Of a stretch of DNA of 64,000 nt, positions 1 to 9,802 are shown in pieces; the stretch's first letter is position 1, and every line of letters starts with the position of its first letter. Under the pieces are notes generated by a model. The model searched no databases. It was not told the origin of the DNA and saw nothing but the letters and a program-made list of their open reading frames with translations. The DNA comes from Nannochloropsis salina CCMP1776 (lineage: Eukaryota > Sar > Eustigmatophyceae > Eustigmatales > Monodopsidaceae). The stretch lies in the NCBI GenBank assembly GCA_004565275.1, contig SDOX01000009.1:16027-80026 (forward strand). Reading direction: 5' to 3'. Both the position numbers and the translations under genes were made by a program.

Positions 1-58
1 CCCTCCCTCCCTCCCTCCCTCCCTCCCTCCCTCCCTCCCTCCCTCCCTCCCTCCCTCC
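1..58. repeat. (CCCT)n microsatellite inside CYP51 intron
   Basis: About fourteen tandem CCCT units fill the left edge. On the sense strand of the CYP51 gene they are a pyrimidine tract upstream of the splice acceptor at 127-129. The same motif recurs in introns throughout the window. Confidence 0.95.
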
Positions 59-129
59 TCCCCCCCCTCTTCAGGCCTCTCTGCCGCCTTTCTCGCCTTC
101 CTCTGCCTGTCTTTCCTCCTCACGCCCAG

Positions 130-1519
130 GTCAAGAAAGGACACCCCTCCCGTCATCGGCAATGCCTGGCCGCTTTTCGGGCATTTTTTCCTCTTCTTGA
201 AGTCTCCCATCAACCTGATCAAATCCTCCTACCAGACGTACGGGAGTGTCTTCACCGTGAATCTCTTCACCCAACGCATGACCTTTTTGATCGGCCCGGA
301 GGCGGCCGCGGCATTTTTCAAGGCGAGCGACAAGGAGCTGGGGCAGGACGAGGTGTACGGGTTCATGAAAGCCGTCTTTGGGGAGGGCGTGGTGTACGAC
401 TCGGACCCCAAGAAACGGAACTTGCAAATGCAACGAACGGCGAACGCCTTGAAATCGGGCCGGCTTCGGACATACGTGGAAAAAATCACGGAGGAAACGG
501 AGGCGTTCTTTAAGGGGTGGGGGGAGGCGGGGGAGGTGGATATCTGTGAGGCGCTCAGCGATTTGATCATTTTGACCGCTTCCCGGTGTTTGCACGGCGA
601 CGACGTCCGCCAGGAGCTCTTCGCGGAGGTCTCCAAGCTTTACAATGACCTGGACCAGGGGATCACGCCCGTCTCGGTCTTGTTCCCGAACTTGCCGATC
701 CCGTCGCATTGGAAACGGGACGCAGCTCGGAAAGAGATGGTCAAGCTCTTCTCCAAGGTGATCCAACGCCGGCGGGCGGCAGGGACAGCGGAGGCAGAGG
801 CCCGCACGGACATCCTCCAGGTGTTTATGGACATCGAGTACAAGGACGGGAGCAAGATCACCGACGACGAGGTGACGGGCTTGCTGATCGCCTTGCTCTT
901 TGCCGGGCAGCACACCTCCTCCATCACGTCTTCTTGGACGGCCTTGTACCTGGCGCAAAACAAGGGCTTGCAAGACCGAGTCTATGCGGAGCAAGTCGCC
1001 ATCCGGGGGCAGGACACGGGGTCTGAGGCAGCGCTGAGGGCCTTGGATTTCGACGCGGTGGGGAAAATGGATCTGTTGTTCAATTGCCTTCGAGAAGCTT
1101 TGCGGATGCACCCGCCCTTGATCATGCTGATGCGGCAATGCCGGCAGGACCTGCTCGTCCAGTCCCAGGAAGGAAAAGCCTACACCGTCCCCAAAGGGAG
1201 CGTGGTGGCTGTCTCCCCCTCCGTGCAGCAACGCCTCCCGTCTTTGTTCCCGGTGCCCGACAGCTTCGACCCGGACCGGTTTGCGCCCCCTCGGGAAGAA
1301 CACAAACCTCTCTTTGCCTACGTTCCCTTTGGCGGGGGGTTGCACGCCTGCCTGGGCCAACAATTCGCCTATGTGCAGCTGAAAACCGTCCTGTCCTTGC
1401 TCTTCTCGAAATTTGAACTGACTTTGGCTACCCCCGATGGTGCCGTTCCTCCCCCGAACTACCACGCGATGGTGGTAGGGCCCACAGCGCCCTGCACTGT
1501 AAAGTACCGACGTCGGTAA
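130..1519 (+). CDS. CYP51: Sterol 14-alpha-demethylase (CYP51-family cytochrome P450), 3' exon
   Basis: Removes the 14-alpha methyl group of sterol precursors, an oxygen- and reductase-dependent step of sterol synthesis at the ER. The open frame runs from the acceptor CAG at 127-129 to TAA at 1517-1519. It opens with the proline-rich PPVIGNAWPLFGH hinge that follows the membrane anchor in CYP51. Further motifs in order are the I-helix AGQHTSS, EALR (the ExxR pair) and the haem loop FGGGLHACLGQ with its cysteine ligand. About 463 residues are visible against roughly 500 for the family, so only the N-terminal anchor exon is missing, to the left of the window. A leucine codon (TTG) at 197 is internal and not a start. 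The gene is convergent with TMEM161. The family call is firm; that lanosterol-type substrates are used is inferred from family. Confidence 0.93.
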
Positions 1520-1970
1520 GCCGGGACAGCGGCAGGGGTGGAGGGGAGTTGGGCCGCGGAGGGATAGAGGAGGTATGAAGTATTGCTGATGTCGGTGTGG
1601 TGGTACGCGGGGGCGTGAAAGGCGGGAAAGTGACGAGGCAGAGATCACTGCAAGGCCAAAGAAAATTCCCAGACGTACTTGCTCAAGATTGACGGGGGGG
1701 GGGGGGACGAAGGAAAATTATGGGAGCAGGGAGGGGTGGGAGGGACAGCTATGGCAAGGTCAACACGCCGAGCACCGAATATCAAGCCCTACGCAAACCA
1801 TACCGGGCCTAGTGACACTTGTAGCTATGTGTTAATTCGTTCAATGCTTCGCTTTGTCTCTAATACCGTCTGTAGGGTACCCCATGCGTGGACCCGGCGG
1901 TCCCACTCCATACTTTACCTGTCCTTCTCCGCGCTTCCTCCGACCGCTCTTCCCTCCTCTCTGCCCTCCC
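1520..1970. other. Convergent spacer between CYP51 and TMEM161
   Basis: This holds the 3' ends of two converging genes. It has a G-run near 1694 and no convincing coding exon on either strand. Confidence 0.6.
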
Positions 1971-3617
1971 TCAGTGATCGCTCATCTGTACATGCATGCT
2001 TCGATAGGCAATACAGGTGAAATACAGCACGGTCCACGCACCCAGGGTCCACCAGATGAAAAAGCCGAGCAAATCGCCCCACTCCGACTCACTCAACCAT
2101 TGGAAGTCCCACAGGGCATGGACAACGTCTCCACCCGCCCGCCAGTCCAATCCTCCCTCCTTTCCGCCTTTTCCACGAAGATTGTGCAAGACGGCGATGA
2201 TGCTGTCTGGCAATGGGTTCCCTCGGGGGGACAGGTAGGCCTGGAGCGCTTCTTCCGTCATGCACATCTCCGCCATGAAGTTGAGGAAAGGGGGGAGGAA
2301 GCACTTGCTCACCAGGAGGAAGAGAAGAATGCCCAGCCAGATAAGAGGGGCAATGATTTCCAAGCACACTCGGGGTACGCGCTGCAAGCGTTGTTGGAAA
2401 AGGAGGCGCAAGCCGAGACCATCCACGTCTTCGGGTTTGGGGCCTGCGCGGTGGAGCTCTTGGTAGAGGGACAGAATGCCGCCGTACTCCAAGTAGGTCT
2501 GCAGCTGCCACCGTAAGAGGACCAGGCGCGAGGTAATCACCAGACCAAGCATCCAGGCTTGCAATTGCAGCCATCCGTAGGAGGTTCCTACCCGAAGTAT
2601 CCACGCAGGCAGCGGGGCGGTCGTTGTCGCCAGGGCGCGTTGGACCGGCCCCAGGCCCAGAGGTTTGAAAAACGTAAGGCAGCATAAACATGTGAGAACA
2701 GGTTCCCCAATGACAGATGCACGGACCAAGGCATTGCCTCGCGCCCGTCCGGGTAACTTTTCTCGGTGGACAAATGCGAAAGAAGCAGTTAATGCCGAGG
2801 GGACGAGGGCGACAGCGATGGTAGTTGCTACACCTACCAGGAACGCTCGTGTTGGACCCAGCGACACAAATTGTTCCGCTCCACCGCCTTCGCTATTAGT
2901 TACCTTGAGGATTGAGGACGCTGGGCTCAAGCCTATGGTTTCGGTGCAGAACGAAAAGCATCGTTTTCCTAGCACCCGCATGACGCCGTCAAGGTGGAAC
3001 GTCATGGTCATGAGCCCGCCTCCCTCCTTGGCTACCAGGAGCATGCTCGACGCAATTACTGCACCTACGATGCCCGTAAGCCATGTAACCACGTTCCGAA
3101 AATCGATTGTGGTGGCGGTGCGAGAAGAACCGTATTTCCACACGAGGTCGAGGAGGGCTTTTAGAGAAACCATGGCCGCAATTCCGGTAAACAGACTCCC
3201 GATTTTGAACAGTCGTGCACTTGGATGAGAAAAATGATATACTTCTTGCCACCAGGTCATAAAAATGGCCAATAGAAAGAAAATGACTATCTGGTCTAGG
3301 GCGGGCCAATCACGGTACCTGAGTAGCATTCCTTGTTGTAAGAGGGCCTGTTTCAATTTAAGTCGCTCGACGCGGTCCGCAGCTGTCATGTTCACCTTTT
3401 CATTCTTCTTATTGTCACTGTTTGCATTTTTGCGCCGCATGGATTTGTTGTTCGCACTGCCGGCCGGTGGAGATTGGAGAACACGCTTTATGTCCTCCTC
3501 GCTTGGTGGGATCCAGAAGCGCAATCGGTTGAAGACACGGTGCGCAAGGTTGAAGTCGTCAATGGAGTTGAATTTGACGAATAAATAGATCATCAAGACG
3601 GATCCTATTAGCTCCAT
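1971..3617 (-). CDS. TMEM161-family multipass membrane protein
   Basis: A single-exon protein of 548 residues starting at ATG 3617. The N-terminus has a membrane segment, then FNRLRFWIPPSEED, which lines up with the conserved HPTEEEL stretch of animal TMEM161A/B. Next come a short basic loop and about eight hydrophobic segments. The paired arginine helix RLVLLRWQLQTYL matches RLAMMRSHLQAYL of TMEM161, and the C-terminal membrane segment has FFIWWTLGAWTV. Human proteins are about 480 residues. The molecular function is unsettled; TMEM161B is linked to ion handling and excitability in animals. The family call rests on remembered alignment of several blocks, so it is good but not certain. It has no visible introns, unlike most neighbours. 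Confidence 0.75.
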   Translation of the reverse strand: MELIGSVLMIYLFVKFNSIDDFNLAHRVFNRLRFWIPPSEEDIKRVLQSPPAGSANNKSMRRKNANSDNKKNEKVNMTAADRVERLKLKQALLQQGMLLRYRDWPALDQIVIFFLLAIFMTWWQEVYHFSHPSARLFKIGSLFTGIAAMVSLKALLDLVWKYGSSRTATTIDFRNVVTWLTGIVGAVIASSMLLVAKEGGGLMTMTFHLDGVMRVLGKRCFSFCTETIGLSPASSILKVTNSEGGGAEQFVSLGPTRAFLVGVATTIAVALVPSALTASFAFVHREKLPGRARGNALVRASVIGEPVLTCLCCLTFFKPLGLGPVQRALATTTAPLPAWILRVGTSYGWLQLQAWMLGLVITSRLVLLRWQLQTYLEYGGILSLYQELHRAGPKPEDVDGLGLRLLFQQRLQRVPRVCLEIIAPLIWLGILLFLLVSKCFLPPFLNFMAEMCMTEEALQAYLSPRGNPLPDSIIAVLHNLRGKGGKEGGLDWRAGGDVVHALWDFQWLSESEWGDLLGFFIWWTLGAWTVLYFTCIAYRSMHVQMSDH

Positions 3618-4242
3618 GATGCACTGTTTTTTGTAGAGAAGAATGTTGATGCGCTTTGTTGAGCTAGAAGTGATAGGTATAATCGTACAAAGCAGAGAGA
3701 TTCAGCGAACGCAACATAGCACAATCCTGACTAAAGCAAATTCAAGACCGTCAGTTCTCCCAAATCTTACTTGCAGTAATATCGATGAAGATGGCATCAA
3801 TGGCGGGCGAGGCCAACACGAAATAAGTCAGGCACGGATCGCAGAGATCGGCCTTGCACGCGAGAACAACGGGTTTGGACATCCGTTACGTGAGCCGTTA
3901 TGATGGTCATATAACAGCAGGGCCGGGAAAAACCTTGAAATTCATCTAGCAGCACAATTTCGATTGCGTAGCTATTTCTTGAGTGCTTATCATATACGAG
4001 AAGATAGACCAAGTAATGTTACCCCAAAAACTTGGTTGTACTTCATGTTTCGACGCGCTTCTTCGGACGGCCCATTTGGAGTGCATCAGTGTTAACTAGA
4101 AGAGATTGAGTGATGTTTATCGACAAACATCAACAAGCTCTGCCGTGGATAGCAGCAGTAACCCGAGGATAAGAGGTAAAGGGAATAACAACAGTCGATG
4201 AGATAAAACGAAGTCTAGCATCCAGCGTTGGAGCTAGCCGTA
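3618..4242. other. AT-rich spacer
   Basis: Upstream region of TMEM161. Only short open frames of no clear coding quality are present. I see nothing else here. Confidence 0.5.
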
Positions 4243-4604
4243 GTCGACGAGAAGGGGAGGAAGCGCTGAACACGCTTAGGCGAAAGAACAGTGAAGACAT
4301 TGTTCAATTGTCGATCCGCTATAAACAAGCCTTAACGGACTCTAAACAAGTTGCAATAAAAGTATTGAATGAGGCTGACCTCTTTGCTCATCTTTTTCGA
4401 TTCATTGACGTATGTGGCCCGGAAATAGGTGTCCTGATTGAAGCCCGTCGACACAAACTGATACAAACATTTTCGAATTCGATATTCGAATTGAACAAAG
4501 GGGAAAAAGATGGCAGCGTTATCTACGCCCGGAATGCTAGGAAGGCCTACCTCCATCAGATTGCAGCTCGAAAGAAATTTACACCGCTCAAACGTCCCCC
4601 TTAA
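4243..4604 (+). CDS. Hypothetical exon, possible small basic helical protein
   Basis: An open frame of about 115 codons follows the possible acceptor AACAACAG near 4195-4202 and ends with TAA at 4602-4604. It is rich in Arg, Lys, Glu and Leu. A basic stretch near its start, SRREGEEALNTLRRKN, faintly recalls an importin-beta-binding segment, and a hydrophobic helix LFAHLFRFIDV follows. No ATG precedes the protein-like part, so it would be an internal or 3' exon. I do not recognise the family. Its stop codon overlaps that of a minus-strand frame in the same TTAA. It could be chance or the remains of a gene. Confidence 0.25.
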
Positions 4605-5230
4605 GGATCTCGCATCAACTCTACATTGTCGATAACAAGCACGTCCGGGTATTGCTTTGGGAAGAGGTGATCTACGAAAAAGTCGAAGGCAGCTTCCAAA
4701 TCCTTGAAAGCCGTGGGATAAGGATTATGAGGTGTAAGCCGGCGATGCTCAATCACAAAGTCAATAGCCATGTCAGATATAGCGGCCAAAAGACCACAGA
4801 CAGAAGAAGCCACGTTTCCCAACATCCCATTTCCGCCCAGGGCACAGAGTAGACACCCAACTTGCCGCCCGATTTACATTCCACTCAAAGAAGGCATCAG
4901 GAGAGGTTTTATGTCGTCCAAGAGCGCTAATAAGTTGTCCTCCGTGCCTCGCATGGGCCCATCCAAGGCACTCGATATTCCTTCTTCACCATCCCCACGC
5001 GCAGCCAATTTAAAAAATACACGCAAAATTATAATAATTCCCAAATTGCTAGTGAGCGTAGCGGCGTACCGCTTCCTGCCAACAAAGAGCTTGGTAGATC
5101 CGAGATCTCATAGAGAATATCGCTGATGCTGTCGTGATGAGATATGTATCGCGATAGGAGAAGAAGGTATCTTGGAGATGGAGGACAACGTTCTTTTGCT
5201 ATTGTCTATTGCACGAGATGTTATACCAGA
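4601..5230 (-). pseudogene. Unresolved minus-strand coding-like region, perhaps a decayed or intron-rich gene
   Basis: Reading leftwards, several stretches look like protein: a frame with DILYEISDLPSSLL, one with LFVGRKRYAATL leading to LLALLDDIKPLLMP, and a last one with GNVASSVCGLLAAISD and FFVDHLFPKQYPD. The last two share one frame, separated by a single in-frame TAA near 4880; the DILYEISD stretch is in another frame. No set of introns I tried closes every phase, though a donor-like GTAAAT sits at the TAA. The hydrophobic, leucine-rich character suggests a helical-repeat or membrane protein. I do not recognise the family. It may be a pseudogene or a gene with unusually short introns. Confidence 0.3.
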
Positions 5231-5526
5231 AGGAGAATCTCAAAGAGCAATTCAATTCCTACGCACGATTTTATAATTATTAATTTCGCTTGAAAATAAG
5301 CATTGACAGTGGGATACGACATAGTTAAACCCCCCACTTGACCTTTTTCCTTCGGTCCAAGCGCCGAAAATCGCGGAGGAAAATTCCCGAGGGAGAAAAA
5401 ACCAGAGGGGGGCCATTGTAAATTTTCAAAGCATGATATGTTTCGGGCTGATGCTCTCGCATAGACCAAGCCAGCCCATCGTTTTCAAGTAAAATGTCCC
5501 AAAAGCCCATCTCTGTCCACCGTGTA

Positions 5527-5797
5527 TTATTTGTTGCGGTGTGTTCGGTGGAAAGGGCCTTGTGTCGACCTCCCTTCTGACATACCCATCACTTCGCCCC
5601 CCTAGGGTTGTGATTCGAGGGACATGACGGCCATAAGCACTTTCATCGGGTCAGGAGGAAATTGAGTGTCTCAGGTATACCGTCTTTGCAGCTCGGGTCA
5701 TCACGCAGACTATCAATGCGTACAAGTAGACCAAAAGGTAAAGACCCATGCGGGTTGTGAGCTGCATCACGGCGGTGGCAAAGGTGGCGTCAATCAT
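5527..5797 (-). CDS. Possible small single-pass membrane protein, two exons
   Basis: ATG at 5797 opens a 39-codon exon (5797-5681) containing the hydrophobic helix GLYLLVYLYALIVCV. It is followed by a GTATAC donor, a 79-base intron with a pyrimidine tract and a CTGAC branch-like motif, and the acceptor CCCTAG. The second exon (5601-5527) stays in phase for 24 codons and ends in TAA. The 63-residue product would have one membrane span and a basic, polar tail. No family is recognised. Phase closure and the clean helix support it; the short length means chance cannot be excluded. Confidence 0.4.
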
Positions 5798-6027
5798 TTG
5801 TTCTTTCGTCCTTCATGCTTCTACCCGAATCTCATCGGAATCTCACCGCAGAATTGGGAGCGTGACTTTCGCATTGTAAATAAAACCTTCATCTTCAGTG
5901 TGTTTACTTCGCTTCCTACCCTCTCAGGGGCTCTTTCACATAACATATCAATTTACATGCGGAATAATTTCAGATAAAATTTCTTCAAGCTAATCACACT
6001 TCTCCACCTGTATTCTTGTCCACATCT

Positions 6028-8799
6028 TCACATTTGAAATGGTCCGTCATCGTGTTGACGCATGGTTAGCATCGATCCCATTGCCATGGAAACGTTGCCC
6101 GGGCGTGGATGGCGCGAATCATGCTGGAGTAATTGCTGCGGTTGCTGCTGTTGCTGTTGGAATGGCAGCTGCTGTTGCTGCGAATATGGAAGTGGATGAA
6201 GCTGTTGCGACGGCTCGTAGTGGGTAGAAGTTGAGTTGGGCAGCATGACTCCTTGCGGCACCGGGAGGGGGGGCAGGACGGGTATCTGCATGCTCAGACT
6301 GCCTGGTTGTCCCTCCCGCCCTCCATCGCCCCCCCCCCCGTGGACAAGCGGCGAGGCGTACGAGAAAGGGAGCGAGGACATGGACGAGGAGCCCGTGCTC
6401 AGAAAAGAATCCCCGCTGCCCCCCCTTCCTAAAGAGCCGCCGCTTCCCCCCATCCCCGTCGCGGCCCAACAGCCTCTTCCCCCCCCTCCCTTGGCCCGCG
6501 CGCTCAAAAAATGGCAGCCGTGCAACTCCAAGGGGATGACGGGCACTCCTCCATACCCTCGAGTCAAGGCCATGTCGGCCTGGGTGCCGGTGCTGGCTCG
6601 GGGCACGTCCACCAAGGCGGGGCAGACGTGCTGACGCTTGATCTCGCCGCAGTGCCTACACTTGTACCGCCCTCCCTTCTTGTCGATGCCCCCTCCTCCC
6701 CCGCTCCCTCCCCCGCTCCATCCTTCCTCCGAGTCGCTCCGTCCCCCCCCACTCCGGCTCACGCTCACCACGCTCCCACCGCCACCAGTAGAGGGCCGCC
6801 TATGATGCCCTCCCCCTCCTCCACCTGTCCCTGCCTCCCCTCCTCCCCCTCCTCCCCCTCCTCCCAACCGCGACGCATCCGACCCCAGCACCTCCGGCCT
6901 ACCCTCCCGCCCAGCCTCCGTCCCCGCCGGCATCGCGTAGGGGCCGGGGGCGGGGGAGAGGGTGGGGAGGTAATGCGGAGGGGGGGCGAAGCCGTGCGGG
7001 AGGGGTACGGGCATGACAAATCTTCCCGCCGGAGCCGCGCCGGACGTGACCAAGGGCGAGGATGGTACCTCCGGGTAGTCTAACATGGTGGAGAAGCTTC
7101 CTCCGTCACCCGAAAGCCCGGTCGGGGCGGGCGCAAGGGAGGAATAGGAAGTAGCAGCCCGGGTGGTCCCACTCAGGTGCACGCCTTCCCCCCCCCGCCC
7201 TCCCTCCTTCCTTCCACATTCCCCCCTGGCCTCGCCACATCCGCGGAGGGAAACCACGCCGTCGATGCTGCTGCGTACTCCTCCTCCCTGAAGACGGGCA
7301 GGCGGACAGCTCCCTCCCCCTTCGCCCCCACTTCTTTCCCCACAAAAGGGAGTAAGGGCGGCGCCTCCCCATGGCTCAAGGACGCCGACGGGAGGGCGAG
7401 CGGAACGAGGGGAGGGGGCGGGAGGATGGCGGTGGCCTGCGAGGAGGAAGAAGAGGAAGACACGGCCGCAAAGACGGGGGAATCCACTCCTTGGGCCACA
7501 CTCACCTCCAGATCCTCCATCCCCTCCCCTTCCCCCCCCATCCCCCCTTCCCCCCTGCGTCCCCGCCACGGACAGAAGCCTGCAACAACGGTGCCCTCCC
7601 CGCCCAATGGCACGCTTCCCCCTGCGCGAGGGCGGAGGCTGTCGGCGGTGGGTACGGGGTATGGTCACCGGAGGAGGTGCCCAGTTGCAGAATGGCCTCG
7701 ATGCAACGGTCGTCCAGGGACGTCGGACCACTGCCTAATCCCACGGAGGCCCCCGAGCCATCCCGCCCTCCCTCCTGCCCTCCTTCCCGCCCTCCCTCCA
7801 GCCCTCCTTCCCGCCCTCGCAGGCCCCGGAGCGAGGGTCCCGAGGATGACACGACCGAGGAGGTACTGTTGAAATGATCCATGTTGATGAGCTCCTCCCC
7901 CGTGGCCGTGGTGGCCAGACTGGCCGGCCGCTCTTCCTCGCCCTCCCTCCCTCCCTCTCTCCCTCCCTCCTTGCCGTCGCCCCCCCCCACCCGCTCCTGC
8001 TTCACCCGGTTCATCCCCTCGGCGTAGGTGCCTCCCATCGCAGTCGGGGACCCCATGCGCCGGAGCTTGGTTGGCATGTACACGTTCACGGAGGAATCGC
8101 TCTTAAACAAGGGAGGCAGCGGGGGGCACGCCAAGCCGTCCACCTCCTCCCTCCCGCCTTCCACCTCGCCCTCTGTCCCGCCCTCCGCCACGCCCTCTCC
8201 TACCACGTCTGGACCGCGCTCCGTCCCTGCCTTGAAGACGAGGCCTGCCCCTCCCATCGGGAGCCGCCCCGGTCGACCACCGTCCACGGAGGAGGAAGAA
8301 CCCCCGCCGCTTCCTATCATGCTCAAGCTTGCTTCGAATTCCAGGCTCGAGATGCCTCGCAGCATGCTGTCGTCCCCTCCCTCCTCCTCGCGCCGGGGGG
8401 CGTCCGCGGGCAGGCCCTCCCGCTCTTCCTCCACTTGGAGGTCGCTCATGGTCTGCTCCAGTTTTGTGATCTTTCCGGGCTCATCGTCGTCCAACTCCTC
8501 ACCTTCGGCTTCGTCGTGTATCGCTCCTCCTCCTCCTTCTCCTTTACCTGCAAACGGTACCTCTGGTAATGACGGAACAGAGGCGCCCGCTTCCGCCGTC
8601 TCAAGCATACTGTCAACTTCCTCTATGCCTAGAGATGCGATTTTTATGGTGGTGAGTAAAGACGCGTAGAAGGGGTCAAGTGAAGTGATGGGAGGGAAAA
8701 GAGAAAGGAGGTAGAAGGAGGGGCTGGGTAGTCACCGACACTACGCGGAGGCTCAATGAGAAAAGCATACTTTCTTCTCGCCTGCCAAACAGTCTCCAT
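6028..8799 (-). CDS. Zn-knuckle, glutamine-rich putative transcription regulator
   Basis: Four exons close in phase: 8799-8736, 8628-7669, 7579-7506 and 7287-6028, giving 785 residues. The start exon encodes METVWQARRKYAFLIEPP. The body is low-complexity: acidic and serine-rich first, then glycine-rich. Near residue 575-590 lies YKCRHCGEIKRQHVC, a CxxC-x6-HxC zinc knuckle of the kind seen in heterokont regulatory proteins. The tail is poly-Gln and Pro-rich (QQQQLPFQQQQQQPQ), typical of transactivation regions. The (GGGA)n tract is translated here as [10 protein letters not shown] near 7930-7970 and again near 7745-7820. DNA binding is not shown by the sequence. The role as a regulator is inferred from composition and knuckle. 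The gene is divergent from the dehydrogenase to its right. Confidence 0.65.
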
Positions 8800-9802
8800 C
8801 TACACTTTGCCGTTTGAATTAAAAGCAGGTAAACCGGATGTACCGGGAGATATGAGAACGGAGGGCTCTACAAGAAGGGTCGAAAGGTAAGGCAGTCTAA
8901 TAAGAGGTGGCCAACCTAGAGCCTGTTACCCTACAAAATCTAACTTTGGTTACTTGGCGGGTACTGTATAACCTGGAGTGTTATACCCTTCCATTTGACT
9001 AAGTCCTGCTATTAAATAACTCCTCAGAGAAAAAAAGAAACCTCCCTGGCATGTCAGCCGGACTAACCTAGTTCTCCGTTCCTGCCGCTCTTGTCCTCCT
9101 CTTTGCTTTTGCTCCGATTCCGGCTCAGGCGCGTCGATGCCCTTTTGGAAAGCTGGGAGATAACCTTCATCTCGAAGCCTCGTACTCTGTCTTTCTGTTC
9201 GAGATTCAGGTCGAAGATGGATGAAATCGCCTGCTTCTATTAGTACTTGTACTCCTCAGGATCCGATCAACGGAACATCCTTCGACCATGGGCTTGCAAA
9301 ACACGAGGAGTCGTACGCTACGCCTACACTCCCACACAAAGTTCTACCCAACAGATAAATAGCTGTCCAGACGCGTCTCCCTTTGCCAACTTGGGGTCAA
9401 AGCGCCAATTTAGCAGGTGGCAAGTGTGCGCGCTCGTCGAGGGGAAAGGGAAAAATTGCGCGAAAACCCTCCCGGCCGCTAAGGCGTTAAGGCAACGCCA
9501 TCATGGGTAATCACTGCCACAGGAACACGGCGCCGATGTCAGGACCGGGTTAGCAGGGTGTGAGGGACATGCGTCAAGAGGTTTGGATGTGCAGCATTCC
9601 TGTTTCCGTCCCTGCCCGTAGAGTTTTTAATGGGGCTTGGAGCTTTTGTCCTCGTCTTGCATAGTCACATCGCCGGCTTCGATTCGCACCAAGCCGCCAT
9701 GCGGAGAACACTTTGTCTTTTCCATCCCTTTTCACTCACGTGCGTCCTGCTCTTCACACCTGTGTAGAACGGACACGACAACGAAATCAAGCCCGTACCA
9801 CC
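8800..9802. promoter_or_regulatory. Divergent intergenic region, Zn-knuckle regulator / SDR
   Basis: About 1 kb between two head-to-head start codons. It must hold both promoters and 5' UTRs. It is moderately AT-rich. I could not identify a TATA box or motif with confidence, and no coding exon is convincing. Confidence 0.5.

Noticed and set aside
131-1648. Minus-strand open frame of 505 codons opposite CYP51
   Set aside because: Antisense shadow of a GC-rich gene. It has no family motifs, and the plus strand carries all P450 signatures.
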